DNA of 64,000 nt, taken from assembly GCF_000315625.1 (NCBI RefSeq), contig NW_005434652.1:180367-244366 (forward strand). The letters run 5' to 3'. Each line of letters starts with the position of its first letter. The first letter of the stretch is position 1. The notes beneath the pieces were generated by a model. It searched no databases. It saw only the letters and a list, made by a program, of their open reading frames with translations, and had not been told where the DNA came from. The translations under genes were made by a program, and so were the position numbers. Source of the DNA: Guillardia theta CCMP2712 (taxonomy: Eukaryota > Cryptophyceae > Pyrenomonadales > Geminigeraceae). Of the stretch, positions 44,495-55,236 are shown one piece after another.

Positions 44495-46204
44495 ATGAAG
44501 GGGTCGAGATCCCTCCTTCCCTTCAGGCTCCATATCTTCAAGAGGCTCTCAGCGTATCCTCGATGGAAAGTTGTCTCGGGTTTTCTCGGCGCCCAATTCT
44601 TCATCATCCTCATCATGAGCCTGGGGTTGAGATTCGGTCCGGTCGGTCAGCTCGCCAGCTCGCCTCCAAGACCTGGAAGCCTGCTTGTCTTCTGCGATGA
44701 TGACAAGTACCAAGGGAAGTTGGAGGTGCTATTGAAGAGAGCAAGTGATCTGTCGGGAGGGAGTGTCGTCAGTCCGTTCGCCACGATCTCGATCGATGGT
44801 AAGATGGTTGACAACAGGGAAGCAAAATTCGGATGGGACTCGAAGTTCCGCAGGCCGTCCTATTTCAACGAGCGAAATCCACAATGGAATGAAAGGAAAT
44901 GGTTCTGTGTGCCCAAAGGAAACGTGACAATCAGTTTGCACATCTTTGACTATCATATGATTGGGAGCAACGATGAGATCGCAACAGGCAACATCTCCTC
45001 TCTCTTCCAGCTCGCTGTAGTCGAGCACACTAGCGGAACTCTGCCTGAACAGACTTTCCAGCTTTCAAAACCAGGAGCAGGAGCAGGAGCAGGAGGAACA
45101 GCCACGGTAGGCATGAGATTCTTTCCTTCCATGACGTATGCGGAGGTCGCCGACTCCCTGGACACTGGCGACGTCATCTTATTCTCTGGCGCGACCCGGT
45201 CGGGAAAGTTTATAGAGGTAGCGACAGAGTCACAATTCTCACACATTGGGATAGTCATGAGGGAGAATTCCTCTCTGATGGTGATAGAGTCGAGCACCAA
45301 CAGGGCAAACCTGCACGACTGTGTGACGGGAAAAGTCTCCTCGGGGGTGGAGAAACTTTGGCTGCCGGACAAGATCTTCTGCGCGTTCTACAACCGGGTC
45401 GCCATCCGCAGACTCCACCTCAATCCACCTCCCCTCCCCTCCTCTTCTGCCTCTTCCTCTTCCTCACCATCTTCTACCTCTCTTCCTCTCTCTCGAGCTC
45501 AGTTGGATCAACGGATCCGCCAATTCTATGCAGCGCACCAGGGGGTCCCATACGAAGAGTTCAAGCTTGACATGGTGAAGGCTGAGTTCAACCGCAACCA
45601 TCACTTCGACAACTCTTCGCTCTTCTGCTCCGAGTTCGTCGCCTACGCCTTCCGCTCTGTTGGCATCTTCGCCTCCAGTGAGCTCCCCAGCAACGTCCTG
45701 CCCAACGAATTCTCGTCAGAGACGGACAAGCCGCTGCTCTCCTCGCACGTCTACCTTGAGAACGAGATCTACATCAGGAAGCCTCAGCAGTGGAAGCAGG
45801 GCCGCTGCTTCATGCACCCCGAAACGTGCGGCTGCGGCAGGCAGGAGACAGCATACGATATCAGCTTTGCGTGCTGGTCACAACCCTGCGGCAGCATGTT
45901 TGCTGTCTGGTTCGGCGCGCTGTGGGACGTGGGGCTGGGGCTGAGCCTGGAGATTTTCATCTTCGATCTCATCATCCTGTGGGCTTCCTCAGTTGTGCTG
46001 GTCAACTTGTACATCATCCGCACCCATCAGATCTGGTTGGCGCAAACCAAGAAAGTCTCTCCGGACTCAGAGGAGGGGAGAGGGGGGCAGACGGGCGACG
46101 GGGGGGATGCGATGACACATGAAGAACATGAGAGGGGGGGGAGATACGCAGGATCAGGGGCTGATGACTTGGAGGAGGGAGGAGGGGAGAAGGAGCACGA
46201 GTGA
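44495..46204 (+). CDS. C2 domain plus permuted papain-fold (NlpC/P60-like) membrane protein
   Basis: Single exon of 569 residues. A hydrophobic segment near 30-50 (FLGAQFFIILIMSLGLRF) anchors the N-terminus. A C2-like domain spans about 65-200 (GKLEVLLKRASDL, NPQWNERKWF, ISLHIFDY). A permuted papain-like domain follows (LDTGDVILFSGAT; His250 in QFSHIGIVM; Cys378 in SLFCSEFVAYAF). The His-before-Cys order fits the YiiX/YaeF (DUF830) circularly permuted family, which hydrolyses amide or thioester bonds in lipids or peptides. A second membrane segment (about 470-510) and a Gly/Glu-rich tail end the protein. The Ser-rich run at 45440-45490 is low complexity. I infer a lipid-modifying enzyme on an endomembrane; the substrate is unknown. 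Confidence 0.82.
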   Translation: MKGSRSLLPFRLHIFKRLSAYPRWKVVSGFLGAQFFIILIMSLGLRFGPVGQLASSPPRPGSLLVFCDDDKYQGKLEVLLKRASDLSGGSVVSPFATISIDGKMVDNREAKFGWDSKFRRPSYFNERNPQWNERKWFCVPKGNVTISLHIFDYHMIGSNDEIATGNISSLFQLAVVEHTSGTLPEQTFQLSKPGAGAGAGGTATVGMRFFPSMTYAEVADSLDTGDVILFSGATRSGKFIEVATESQFSHIGIVMRENSSLMVIESSTNRANLHDCVTGKVSSGVEKLWLPDKIFCAFYNRVAIRRLHLNPPPLPSSSASSSSSPSSTSLPLSRAQLDQRIRQFYAAHQGVPYEEFKLDMVKAEFNRNHHFDNSSLFCSEFVAYAFRSVGIFASSELPSNVLPNEFSSETDKPLLSSHVYLENEIYIRKPQQWKQGRCFMHPETCGCGRQETAYDISFACWSQPCGSMFAVWFGALWDVGLGLSLEIFIFDLIILWASSVVLVNLYIIRTHQIWLAQTKKVSPDSEEGRGGQTGDGGDAMTHEEHERGGRYAGSGADDLEEGGGEKEHE

Positions 46205-46586
46205 GAGACGTGAAAGAGGAGGACAAGCTTGAGGTGGTCGCACCAACTCAGAGAAGCGAAGAAGAGTAACAACCGTATTAACATTTTCACAGTATTTACA
46301 TGTTCACAGTTTCAACTTGTAATTTAATTTAAATAAACCACTACACGACTACAACACCTACTGGTCACAAACTTTTCTGTCCCTTTCGTGGTGAGTTGAC
46401 CCCCTGGAAACCACTATCACTATCAACACCGACAAAGCTCGGACTATCTCAGCAGCAGCAGCAAGTGTTCATCACCTCGATCATGAAGCTATCGTAATCT
46501 CTCCACGAGCGCAAGGGGAACCATTTCATTGGGCCGATTGTTCTTTACCAGCCATGAGGCAACCCACATACAGACAACAGGATACC
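46205..46586. other. Convergent intergenic region
   Basis: Lies between two gene 3' ends. AT-rich stretch around 46315-46345 may hold polyadenylation signals; no gene seen. Confidence 0.4.
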
Positions 46587-47556
46587 TCACCTTGCTCTAC
46601 CGTCTCTTGCCGTCAATGGCGTCCATCGATGACCCCCCCATAGTTCCCTCCTGCTGGGCGGCGCCTGTGCTGGTGTCAGGACGGGCCTCTTAGACTGTTG
46701 TTCCTTCACCTCCTCGCTCCTTGCACCTCTCTTGGGAAGAACTTTGCTGCCGACTGCGAGGAAGCGGTGCTGATTCATCGCCTGCGCAACCATTATCTCT
46801 CTCGTCACCGCCCCCCCCCTCTCCTGCCCCTGCCCCTGCTCCTGCCCCTCCCTCCTCACCTCCGGGTCGTGCCGGGGAGTTTGACATCGCAACAGCCCCC
46901 TCGCGCTCACGCAGCGAGGACGAGGAGTGGCGCAGGAGGCTCTCTGGCTGCCAGCTGATCTGATCTCAAGGCGGGCGAGCTTGAAGTCTTCCTGCAGCTT
47001 CTCCAGCGAGATATGCGGGACAGCCGGACTCTGACTCTGAGCAACAGGCTTCACCATTACAACAAGGCTCATCCGCTGACCTGACCTGCCGGTTTGCGTG
47101 GGGGTGAACGCGATCATGGTCAGCATCTTTCTTGAGGCGCTTCACTCGCCGAGCATGCAGGGTTTCCTCGTTGAGGTAGGAGGTACCAGCAGGAGCGGTC
47201 CTTGGGGGAGGCACGTCGAAACTCAGGTGAGGAGGTCGAGCTAGGGAGAAGTGAGAACAACACACACATGACTCGTTCGATGCTCATTCACCCCTCCTGC
47301 TGCTGCTCGTCTTGCTCGCCCGCTTCGTCGCTCTCTCTTGTGCAGTTGAAAGAGAAAGTTTGCTGGCCTTGAGCTCTGTGCTCCATACCTCTGCTTCGTA
47401 CAATAGCTGCTCCCTGCGGGAGGGACATCGGGGCTTATCGCTATCGACACTCTCCTCGAAGTGCAAGTTTGATAGCATCTCCATTTTGTTCTCTTTGCTG
47501 CGATTGTCCAAGTCATTATATGGAGAGAACGATTGTCGACGTCTCGTCTGCTCCAT
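46587..47556 (-). CDS. Basic protein of unknown function
   Basis: Exons 47556-47292, 47240-47086, 47036-46911 and 46781-46587 join in phase, 246 residues. It is Arg/Ser/Gln-rich throughout: MEQTRRRQSFSPYNDLDNRS, REQLLYEAEVWSTELKASKL (helical), TLHARRVKRLKKDADHDR, SLEKLQEDFKLARLEIRS. No domain recognised. The start context and consistent phases favour a real gene; the last exon frame is less certain than the first three. Confidence 0.55.
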
Positions 47557-48129
47557 CCCTTGTTATCAAACTTAAATTTTCCACCAGCTCCAAGGCAAGC
47601 CCGAGTGCTCTTGCGTTAATGATGATGTTTGCAGCTCGCGTCTGACAAGTTCAAGCAAATTTGAACCCATCGAGCAAGGCGCTTGTATTTCCTGCCAGAC
47701 AATCAGACTATCTGAGATAACAACTTGTCATAGCATCGCATTTGATGATGATCTCTTCTCATCCACTCATCATCCTCTCGATCCACATTCAAGCCAGGAT
47801 CTGCCATCTCTTCCCTCGTCTCTCCCTCCTCACAACATTGATATCCGAGTGCGCAGGCGCGTCTAAGCTCACTGGCAGCTGCCCCATAGCTGCAACATCG
47901 GCGTCGGCATCCCCTCAGTTGCATCATTAGTTCAACTGCTTGCTCAAGTCACCCCCTCACTGACTCGCCACCCTCGGAGCATCAAGGGGCCTCTCCCCTG
48001 CGGCAGCCTCCCTCACTGCTCAGGCTCCTTCCTGTCCACTGAATCATCGGCTGGGCTGCTTGCGCCGTCCACCATGAACTGACGGGGTTCACAGTCCGAT
48101 CTCTGACCGGTCACCATCACCATCATTAT
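47557..48129. other. Intergenic, nothing recognised
   Basis: No gene, repeat or motif that I can support between the unknown basic-protein gene and GC block 2. Confidence 0.4.
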
Positions 48130-49180
48130 GATCAAAGTTTACTTTACCGCCGATCGGACCGTTGGGACCAGGACCTACTAGGCTTGCCAGTGACCGGGAC
48201 TCGACCGTCGGACTCGGCCTGACTCAGGCCACTCCGGGCCGACTCGTCGGTCAGTGCCGCGTGACTCTCGCCACTCTGATACCGGCGGCGCGTCCGGCCC
48301 GGGTCGGGAGTCCCGGGCCCGGCCCGGACTCCGGAGGCTCCCGGAACCCGGCGGCGCCGCGGCCCGCCGCCGGCGGCGCCGCGGCCGCTCACTGTCAGCC
48401 TGGCAGGCCAGCGCGGCCTGGCAGGGCCTGCCGGGGCCCGACTGATCAGGGGCCGCGGGGCCGTGCAGTGCGGAGGCTGGCAACTTGAACGCGGCCCACA
48501 GTACGGCCGCGGGCTGAGCCGGCCTCGGACGGCTGATGCTCCGCCATTCAACTGAGTCTCGGAGTCCGAGTCCGGGCCCCGGGGCCGCCGCGCCGCCGCC
48601 GGCCATCGGGCGGCCATGATGCGGGCCGGCACCGTCTGCCGCGCGCCGCAACCGACTCACAGGCTGTAGGCTCAGGCTCGTCGGATGGATCGGATGATCC
48701 CGCCGGCTGCCTATGCCAGCCGTGCCACGGTCAGATCATCGTAGCCGCTGAGCGCCGAGTTAACAAAAACTCTCCTGTAAACCAAGACGACTTAAGTGTT
48801 TTCAAGACGGCAATGTAGTGCACTGAGGCACCGTCGAAGAGGGGGCTTTCCTAGCCTCAATTCTGGTTTTGGTGTGCATTAAACTCGGTCTTGAGCAAAC
48901 TTGAACTGTCACGCTTCAGTGTTCAACGGTTACAACTAAGGTCGATGTGATATCTGCGTGACCGGGACTTTGGCATAGGCTCGCCAGCGTCACCCGGCGG
49001 CCGCCGCCGCAGTGAGATGGCCGCCGCGGCGGCGGGCATGCGGCACCGTCACCGCTGCCGTTTCCTAAGTCATAGCCGCAGCCTTGTTAGCGGTAGTATG
49101 TTGGCTCGGAACTTGTGACTTGAGGCTCCAAGTCCGCCTCTGATCCTGCGCTGCGTACGTCATCGAACGGTCGAGCCTGA
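48130..49180. repeat. GC-rich block 2
   Basis: About 1 kb with GGCCCGG, GCGGCGCCGCGG and GACTCGTCGG-type words and no convincing ORF. Overlapping Arg/Pro/Ala ORFs on both strands are composition artefacts. Followed directly by G-run array 4. Confidence 0.6.
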
Positions 49181-49194
49181 CGGAGCGTACGCCG

Positions 49195-49800
49195 AGCAGA
49201 CTCGACCCCACCCCTCAGTAATCCTACGTGTGTCGATAACTTCAGGGGTGGGTCCAATGTGACCATAAAAAAGTCCGAAACGATGCGGAACAGACTTGTA
49301 CAAGAATGAGATCTTTACTACAAAGAAAATTCATGAAAATAGACCTTTTCGATTACTACCCCCGAAACCCTGGTACTATGTCTTCTTCAACCTACGTACC
49401 TGCGGGAATATTCCAGTAAGACCTCGAGATACCCTGACCCCCACCCTCTTAATTTTTTTTAGTACCCCCGAATTGGTTGATTTTGTACCCCCTTTTTTCC
49501 AGAATCTTTGATAACGCAATCCACCCCCACCTACGTTTTCCTTTTGCGACTCTCAAAAGGTCTTGAGGCCTGGAATTGCACACCTGGTTAGGGTGGTAAG
49601 TGGACATGCCACTCACGGGTGGTGGATTTCAAGCAATTTTTAACCCAATATGGAGGGGTCCGCAAGGAGAAGATTGGGTACTGCAAGATATGCCCATAGC
49701 GTAAAGAGAGGCGATGCAGGGGTGGGGTCCGAGAAAGACCCGAAATACCCCTCAACTTCACAAATCGTCCCAAGGTTGGGGTGGGTGGTACTGAAGGGCA
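49195..49800. repeat. G-run motif array 4, mixed orientation
   Basis: Alternating strands: ACCCCACCCCTC (49205), AGGGGTGGGTCC (49242), CTACCCCCGAAACCC (49355), ACCCCCACCC (49437), three TACCCCC words (49461-49490), then GGGTGGTGG (49616), GGGGTGGGGTCC (49718) and TTGGGGTGGGTGGTAC (49778). Confidence 0.6.
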
Positions 49801-49805
49801 AGAAA

Positions 49806-50294
49806 ATGGAAGATGCCGAGTTAGCGCACGCGTGGGGAGAGCTGGCAGCATCGGGAGCCCGCCAGCTCATCCTGTCTAGGGAAGCTTGCAGATCGAGGAG
49901 GAAGCGGTCAGGGAGGACAGGGAGGATGCAGCGAGAAAGGATCAAGGACAAAGAGCTGGCTGAAGAGGAAGGTCAGTTCTCGGCCGCGTCCTCTGACGAA
50001 GATGCTCCCAAGGAGACGCCGATATCGAAGATCACGAGGATACTGTTGACGAACAGGAGTCTACGTGTCAGTAAGATCGCAGTTGAGTCAAGAGAAGATG
50101 CGGGAGAGAAGGAGCGGGAGAGGGATGATCGGCAGTGCTATGTGGCAAACCAGAAAACTTCTGAAGCGTTGGTCCATGCTCTATCTCGCCGGTATCGGGG
50201 AATGGAAGGAGATAAGGGTAGCATGACGCCTCACATACATCCCCCTCGATATGTAGCAGAGGTCTTACGTTCTTCTATGGACAACAATCATTAA
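49806..50294 (+). CDS. Hypothetical protein adjoining array 4
   Basis: ORF of 162 codons from the ATG at 49806 (MEDAELAHAWGELAASGARQ). Basic region (SRRKRSGRTGRMQRERIKDK), acidic Ser-rich stretch (FSAASSDEDAPKE) and a helical middle (ISKITRILLTNRSLRVSKIA). Composition resembles a real protein rather than repeat translation, but there are no recognised domains and no intron. The frame extends upstream into the array, so the start is a guess. Confidence 0.4.
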   Translation: MEDAELAHAWGELAASGARQLILSREACRSRRKRSGRTGRMQRERIKDKELAEEEGQFSAASSDEDAPKETPISKITRILLTNRSLRVSKIAVESREDAGEKERERDDRQCYVANQKTSEALVHALSRRYRGMEGDKGSMTPHIHPPRYVAEVLRSSMDNNH

Positions 50295-50404
50295 CACAGG
50301 GTTGTTTCGGTGTAGACTGTACATTAACAACATAAAATTTGATGATGAACATGATAAAACATTTACAAACACTGTGTACAACACCGTGCGCGACTTGACA
50401 AGGA

Positions 50405-52693
50405 TCAAACGACGCAAGGAATCAGCTGCATTGGGCTGTCAAGAACCCCTCGGAGAGATAGATGGGTTGGTTGTGACTTCCGACCCCTGCCAAGGCAGCT
50501 GTGATCAGATTTATCCTCCTCACCTCGTCCATGGAAGCAGACCTGTCTGATGCAGCTGCGAGCCTGGAGCAAACGTCTGACCGAAGCTGTTGGATCCCCA
50601 GCAGTAGACCGCGTTCGACTTGTCGACAGCACACGTGTTCTGTCTTCCAGCAGACACCTGGAGTGGAAGAGGAGAAGCGGATAAGATTGAAGATTGTTGT
50701 GAGAAAGGGAGAGGAGAGGAGAAGAGAGGAGAACAGAGGAGGAGAAAGGAGAGCGGATGGGGATGACGGCATACACACCTGAACCCAGTCATACTTTCGA
50801 GGGCCCGAGCAAAGGCCGGTGGCACAGTCTGCGCTAGATTTGCAAGGCACTCCTGTCGACTTCCCTGCTGCATCAACGCATGTTCCCTGCAAGGGAGAAG
50901 ATGAGATGATGGAGAAAATCTGGACTAGGCTTACAGGCTGGTGAGGAACATTTAGTTGACCATAGTTGTTCGAGCCTGCGAAGGAGTGAGATTTTTTCCA
51001 CCTACTCCAGATTTTCTCATTCCAAATCCAAAACCTTCTCTTCCACTCATCTATCCTTATTATTTTTCTGTCCCACAACCAAATTTTCCTGCAGGAAAAT
51101 ACAACTTCCTTGCTTCCTCTTCCCCGTCAATCTTTTCATCCCTGTCTTCCCCCCTCCTCTGCTGCTCACCCCAACAGTCCATGGACAGGTCTGAGTGGAT
51201 GCCACAAGTATGCACCCATCCAGCAGACACGCGGAGCCAGGAATTGGAGCACGGGATCTTAGTCTGTCCCTCATGTCCTCTGCTTGCTCAAGTCAACCAC
51301 CAGCTACCATCATTCCCTATCACCTTCCCCAGCAGTACAAGTAACGATCGCTGTCGATCCCACACGTGTGCGAGCCCCCTGCAGCGAGCTGGATCCAAGT
51401 TCTGGAGATGGCTGGCACGGTAGCCTGCCCAACGTCATTGTTCCCCCAGCACACCGCAGAGCCGTTGTGAAAGATGCCACAGGCATGGGTCTGACCCACA
51501 GCCACGTCAGTCCAGTAGTCGAAAACGGGCATCTCGATCTCCTTGTAGAAGTTGCTGCCCCAGCACACGATCGTCCTGTTAGACGGCACGTCGCACTGAG
51601 TAACGTATGAGTAGAAGCAAGGATGCCGCTCGAGCCACTTAGTCGACCAGTCGTTGACTGCTCTGCACTGTCCCCCACACAGATACTGCAAGTTGCATCC
51701 TGTCCCTGGCTGCTGCCCTGGCCCGCACACTGGAGCGTACAGGTAGCGATCCTCGTTGAGAAGGGCACAAGAAAAGCCGCTCCCCACACCCACCTGGGCC
51801 CACTTGAACCCTCCCTGGCTCAACCTCTCCCAGTCAGGAGGGGAGGGCATCTGCAGCCTTCCGTCTCCGAGAGCAGTGGGTCCTTGCCAACCCCAGCAGA
51901 TCATGTTGCCATTGTATCCTATCGCACAGTTGTGCTGGTTTCCCACTCCCACGCTGACCCACACGTCCTGCGCTGTCCACGATCCCTTGGGCCAGAGGAT
52001 GGGCGCGGTGACTCCAAAGAAGTTTGTGAGCGTCTTATTGTTCTCGCTGTTGCCCCAGCATTCGAGCCTTGACGCTGAGCTGATGGCGCATGTATGATCG
52101 GTCCCTGCCGACACCCGCGTCCTCGTGCACAGGCAAGTCGACATGGTGTCGATATTTCCACCCCAGCACGTGTATCCCGTCTCTGTAGAGCAATCGGAGG
52201 AGCAGCCATCCCCGTCGATCGTGTTGCCATCATCACAGCCTCCTGGAAAACATTCCTGTGAGCATCCTGAAGTCTGGCAACAGCCGCTGAACAGTCGGAT
52301 CCCGTCACCGCACAGGACGGTACAGACGTCTGCCGATGTACTGCTCCCTCCTACACACTGCCAACCCACCTCCACTGTACAGTTGCTCGAGCAACCATCT
52401 CCGTTGATGGTGTTTCCATCATCACATTGCTCGTTCTGAAGCCGAAAACCATTCCCGCACACATCCTTGTACCTCGACGACACGCAGACACCGTCGATGC
52501 CGCAGGACGTGAGGTCAGTAAGACCGTAGCAAGACGATCCTGCGTTCACCCCTCCAAGACAGAAGTAGAGTACTGTTGAGCTCGTGCTAGTGGTACCCTT
52601 AGATGCAGGAAAAAAGGCTAAGAGCAACGCTGGGAACAACAGTTTCTGAATGTGTCGGTGCTGCGCAAGGAAAGCGTCTATACCACAGCGCAT
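50405..52693 (-). CDS. Secreted protein with Myxo-type disulfide repeats and RCC1-like repeats
   Basis: First exon 52693-51324, followed by at least five short exons to the stop at 50405. The ATG at 52693 starts a signal peptide (KLLFPALLLAFFPASKG). Two Cys-rich repeats follow (CDDGNTINGDGCSSNCTVE and CDDGNTIDGDGCSSDC), a pattern known from Myxococcus surface proteins and various protists. From about residue 200 RCC1-type blades appear: VSAGTDHTCAI...LECWGNS, VGVGNQHNCAI...MICWG, VAVGQTHACGI...AVCWGNN, LAAGGSHTCGI...YCWG, VSAGRQNTCAV...VYCWGSN. I infer an extracellular or surface beta-propeller adhesin; the ligand is unknown. The ATGs upstream of 52693 are less likely because they delay the signal peptide. 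Confidence 0.85.
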
Positions 52694-53180
52694 TGGCGGA
52701 TTATCAGGAGAGATCCATCGGGTTCGCAAGGATGGAACTAGACAGGACAAGTCACGGAATCGAAGGCAACAAGTGTAACGACGACAATCCTAGGACGCAT
52801 CTTGATCCATTTACAACACTGAACATGCTTGAAAGACCTCAAAGTATGTGTACTACATCACTCTGGATTCGCCTTTACACTGTCTCTCCTTCACTTCTAC
52901 CTACTGCAAACAGACATCCGAAGCTTCTGTCTCTGTTGCTCACTAATTTACAACCCATCAATCCATCCTTCTCTAATCTGCGCACTGACACTATTACACA
53001 GGCTACTCTTTTCAACAAGAAACCAGAACTCTGCATGGCATCTTCCATACAAAGGGCGCTCATGCAAGAGGAAAGCAAGCACATATGCGAGTCGCGCACA
53101 CTAACCCATTCCTCACTCTTAGTTCGTATCCCTACTCTCCCTGCTCCATGTATCTGATAGAGTTCCACCTGCAATGCTCG
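52694..53180. other. Intergenic, nothing firm
   Basis: Plus-strand ORFs here show no domain or splice pattern that I can support. Confidence 0.4.
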
Positions 53181-53189
53181 CATGTCCTG

Positions 53190-53730
53190 CCCGGCTGCCC
53201 TATCCTATCTGCTGTCCTATACTATCTGCTGCCCTGTTCCATCTGCTGTCCTATACTATCTGCTGCCCTATCCTATGTGCTGCCCTGTTCCATCTGCTGT
53301 CCTATCCTATCTGCTGCCCTGTTCCATCTGCTGCCCTGTTCCATCTGCTGTCCTATACTATCTGCTGCCCTATCCTATCTGCTGCCCTGTTCCATCTGCT
53401 GTCCTATCCTATCTGCTGCCCTGTTCCATCTGCTGCCCTGTTCAATCTGCTGCCCTATCCTATCTGCTGCCCTATCCTATCTGCTGCCCTGTTCCATCTG
53501 CTGTCCTATCCTATCTGCTGCCCTATCCTATCTGCTGTCCTATCCTATCTGCTGTCCTATACTATCTGCTGCCCTATCCTATCTGCTGTCCTATCCTATG
53601 TGCTGTCCTATCCTATGTGCTGTCCTATCCTATCTGCTGTCCTATCCTATCTGCTGTCCTATCCTATCTGCTGTCCTATCCTATCTGCTGCTCTATCCTA
53701 TCTGCTGTCCTATCCTATCCGCTGTCTGAC
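53190..53730. repeat. 17-bp minisatellite (TGCTGYCCTATCCTATC)n
   Basis: About 32 tandem units of 17 bp with variants (CTATACTATC, CTGTTCCATC, CTATGTGCTG). Since 17 is not a multiple of three, all three plus-strand frames read the same Ser/Leu/Cys/Pro peptide series in turn and none meets a stop. Confidence 0.95.
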
Positions 53731-53904
53731 CGTCTGGTCTTCTCCTCCTTGCCCTCTTCCAACTGAGTTCCTTCAACTGATTCTGCATATCCTTGCACCC
53801 CTCGTCCCCGTTCATACACAGTTTGAGTTGACCAGGCCACCCGGCGATAGCCCGGGAAGGATGGCGGGCCTGAGGCAGACTCACGCGAGGGGTCTCATCT
53901 CCCC

Positions 53905-54745
53905 ATAGAAAAACATGGGGTGGGTGATGTATTCAGAGGGGGTACTGGGTACGTTTTCTCCAGAATTCTCCATTTCATGGTGGGTGGTAATTCAATATTT
54001 CGCTATGGTAGGGGTGCTCTGTCAAGTCTGATTTTGAGGGTGGGGTACTTGCGCCGGCACTGTACAGGATGGGAGTTGGTATATGATAACCCCTGATGTC
54101 GGACCGTCTCAAAGTGGAAATAGAGGGGTAGGTGCGCATAAAACTTCAAGTGTAAGGTCATAATGAGGGGTATTGTATGGATATTTCCTGGGTGGTTTTC
54201 AAGAAGGCGGGGTAATCCTTTGAATAAGGGGTAGTCTTCTGGTATGGGATTGTTCTCTGGGGTTCCTATCAAGGGAAAATCGGGGGTGGGGTTCAGATCG
54301 TTGAACAACTGTTCTACCACCCCTCTCTCATTTCAACACCCCCTCTTCGTAGTACCCTACCCATGTGTAACCTCCGAATTCTGGGAAAAGAACCCCTGCC
54401 ACCACCTAGGGTACCACAATTTTTCAGACTATTGAACCCCACCTACCCCTCGTACGTGCATGGGAGGGGTGTAGCTATACTAGGGGTAGGTGGTGAAGTT
54501 CGAAGAACAATGGACGGTTGGGTATTGCAACAGGGGGTAGGGGTGGAATTCGTAGCGGGTAGGTGGTCGTTAGGAGGGGGAGATGAATAGGTATGAATGC
54601 TACAAGGTGGTGAAAGAATGTAACCCGAAGGGTGGGTACATCGGAAATTACAGGGGTGGGGGTGACAGAACAAGTACATCAGGGGGTACAGGTGGTGGAA
54701 AATGGGGGTGATGAAATCGAGGGGGTACTGCTTCCCCAGGGTCCC
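53905..54745. repeat. G-run motif array 5 (longest)
   Basis: More than 25 G-run words such as GGGGTGGGTG, GGGTGGGGTAC, GGGGTAGGTG and GGGGGTAGGGGTGG, spaced 17-55 bp apart. The orientation flips to the C-strand at 54315-54450 and back to G by 54475. A short GC-rich stretch (53833-53880) precedes it. Confidence 0.65.
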
Positions 54746-55236
54746 TCCGCCGCCCCCATCAACAATGGTCGGAAGAAGAGTAGCAGGAGACAAATAGCGT
54801 GCAGCCCCGCACTTCCATCCTCCTCCTCTGTGCCTGGACTTCTCGACGAAAGTACCCCTGTCTTCCTAGGGAATAGACTCTTGGCTGCCTTGCTGTTGTT
54901 GTCCAGGTTGGTTTGAACGAAAGCCGATCAGTAGTCGGCATGGAGGGGATTTGCATTTGATGATGGGAGTTCCTCCCTAGTTCAACTTCTTCTGTAGCTT
55001 TTCGAACGTGAGAGATCAAGGAGCATGCTTGGCTTCATGGACATATAGTCCGAGTTGCGGAATGCTCCCTCGAAATGGGCGTTTCTGGAATCGTGGTCAG
55101 TGTGAGGGAAACGCAGCTGGATCCTTGATCCTTACGGACATCAACAAGGTGTTTGATCCCACTTGTGCTCATTTTCAACTCAAATGTTTCCATGCTCCGA
55201 GTCGTCGAAGATTCCTTATGCTGATGAGCCTTGCAG

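Noticed and set aside
48144-48660. Overlapping ORFs on both strands in GC block 2
   Set aside because: Same reason: composition artefact.
52125-52439. Plus-strand ORF in the RCC1 gene
   Set aside because: Antisense shadow of the Cys-rich repeats.
53085-53908. Three 194-244 codon ORFs
   Set aside because: All are the 17-bp minisatellite read in different frames.
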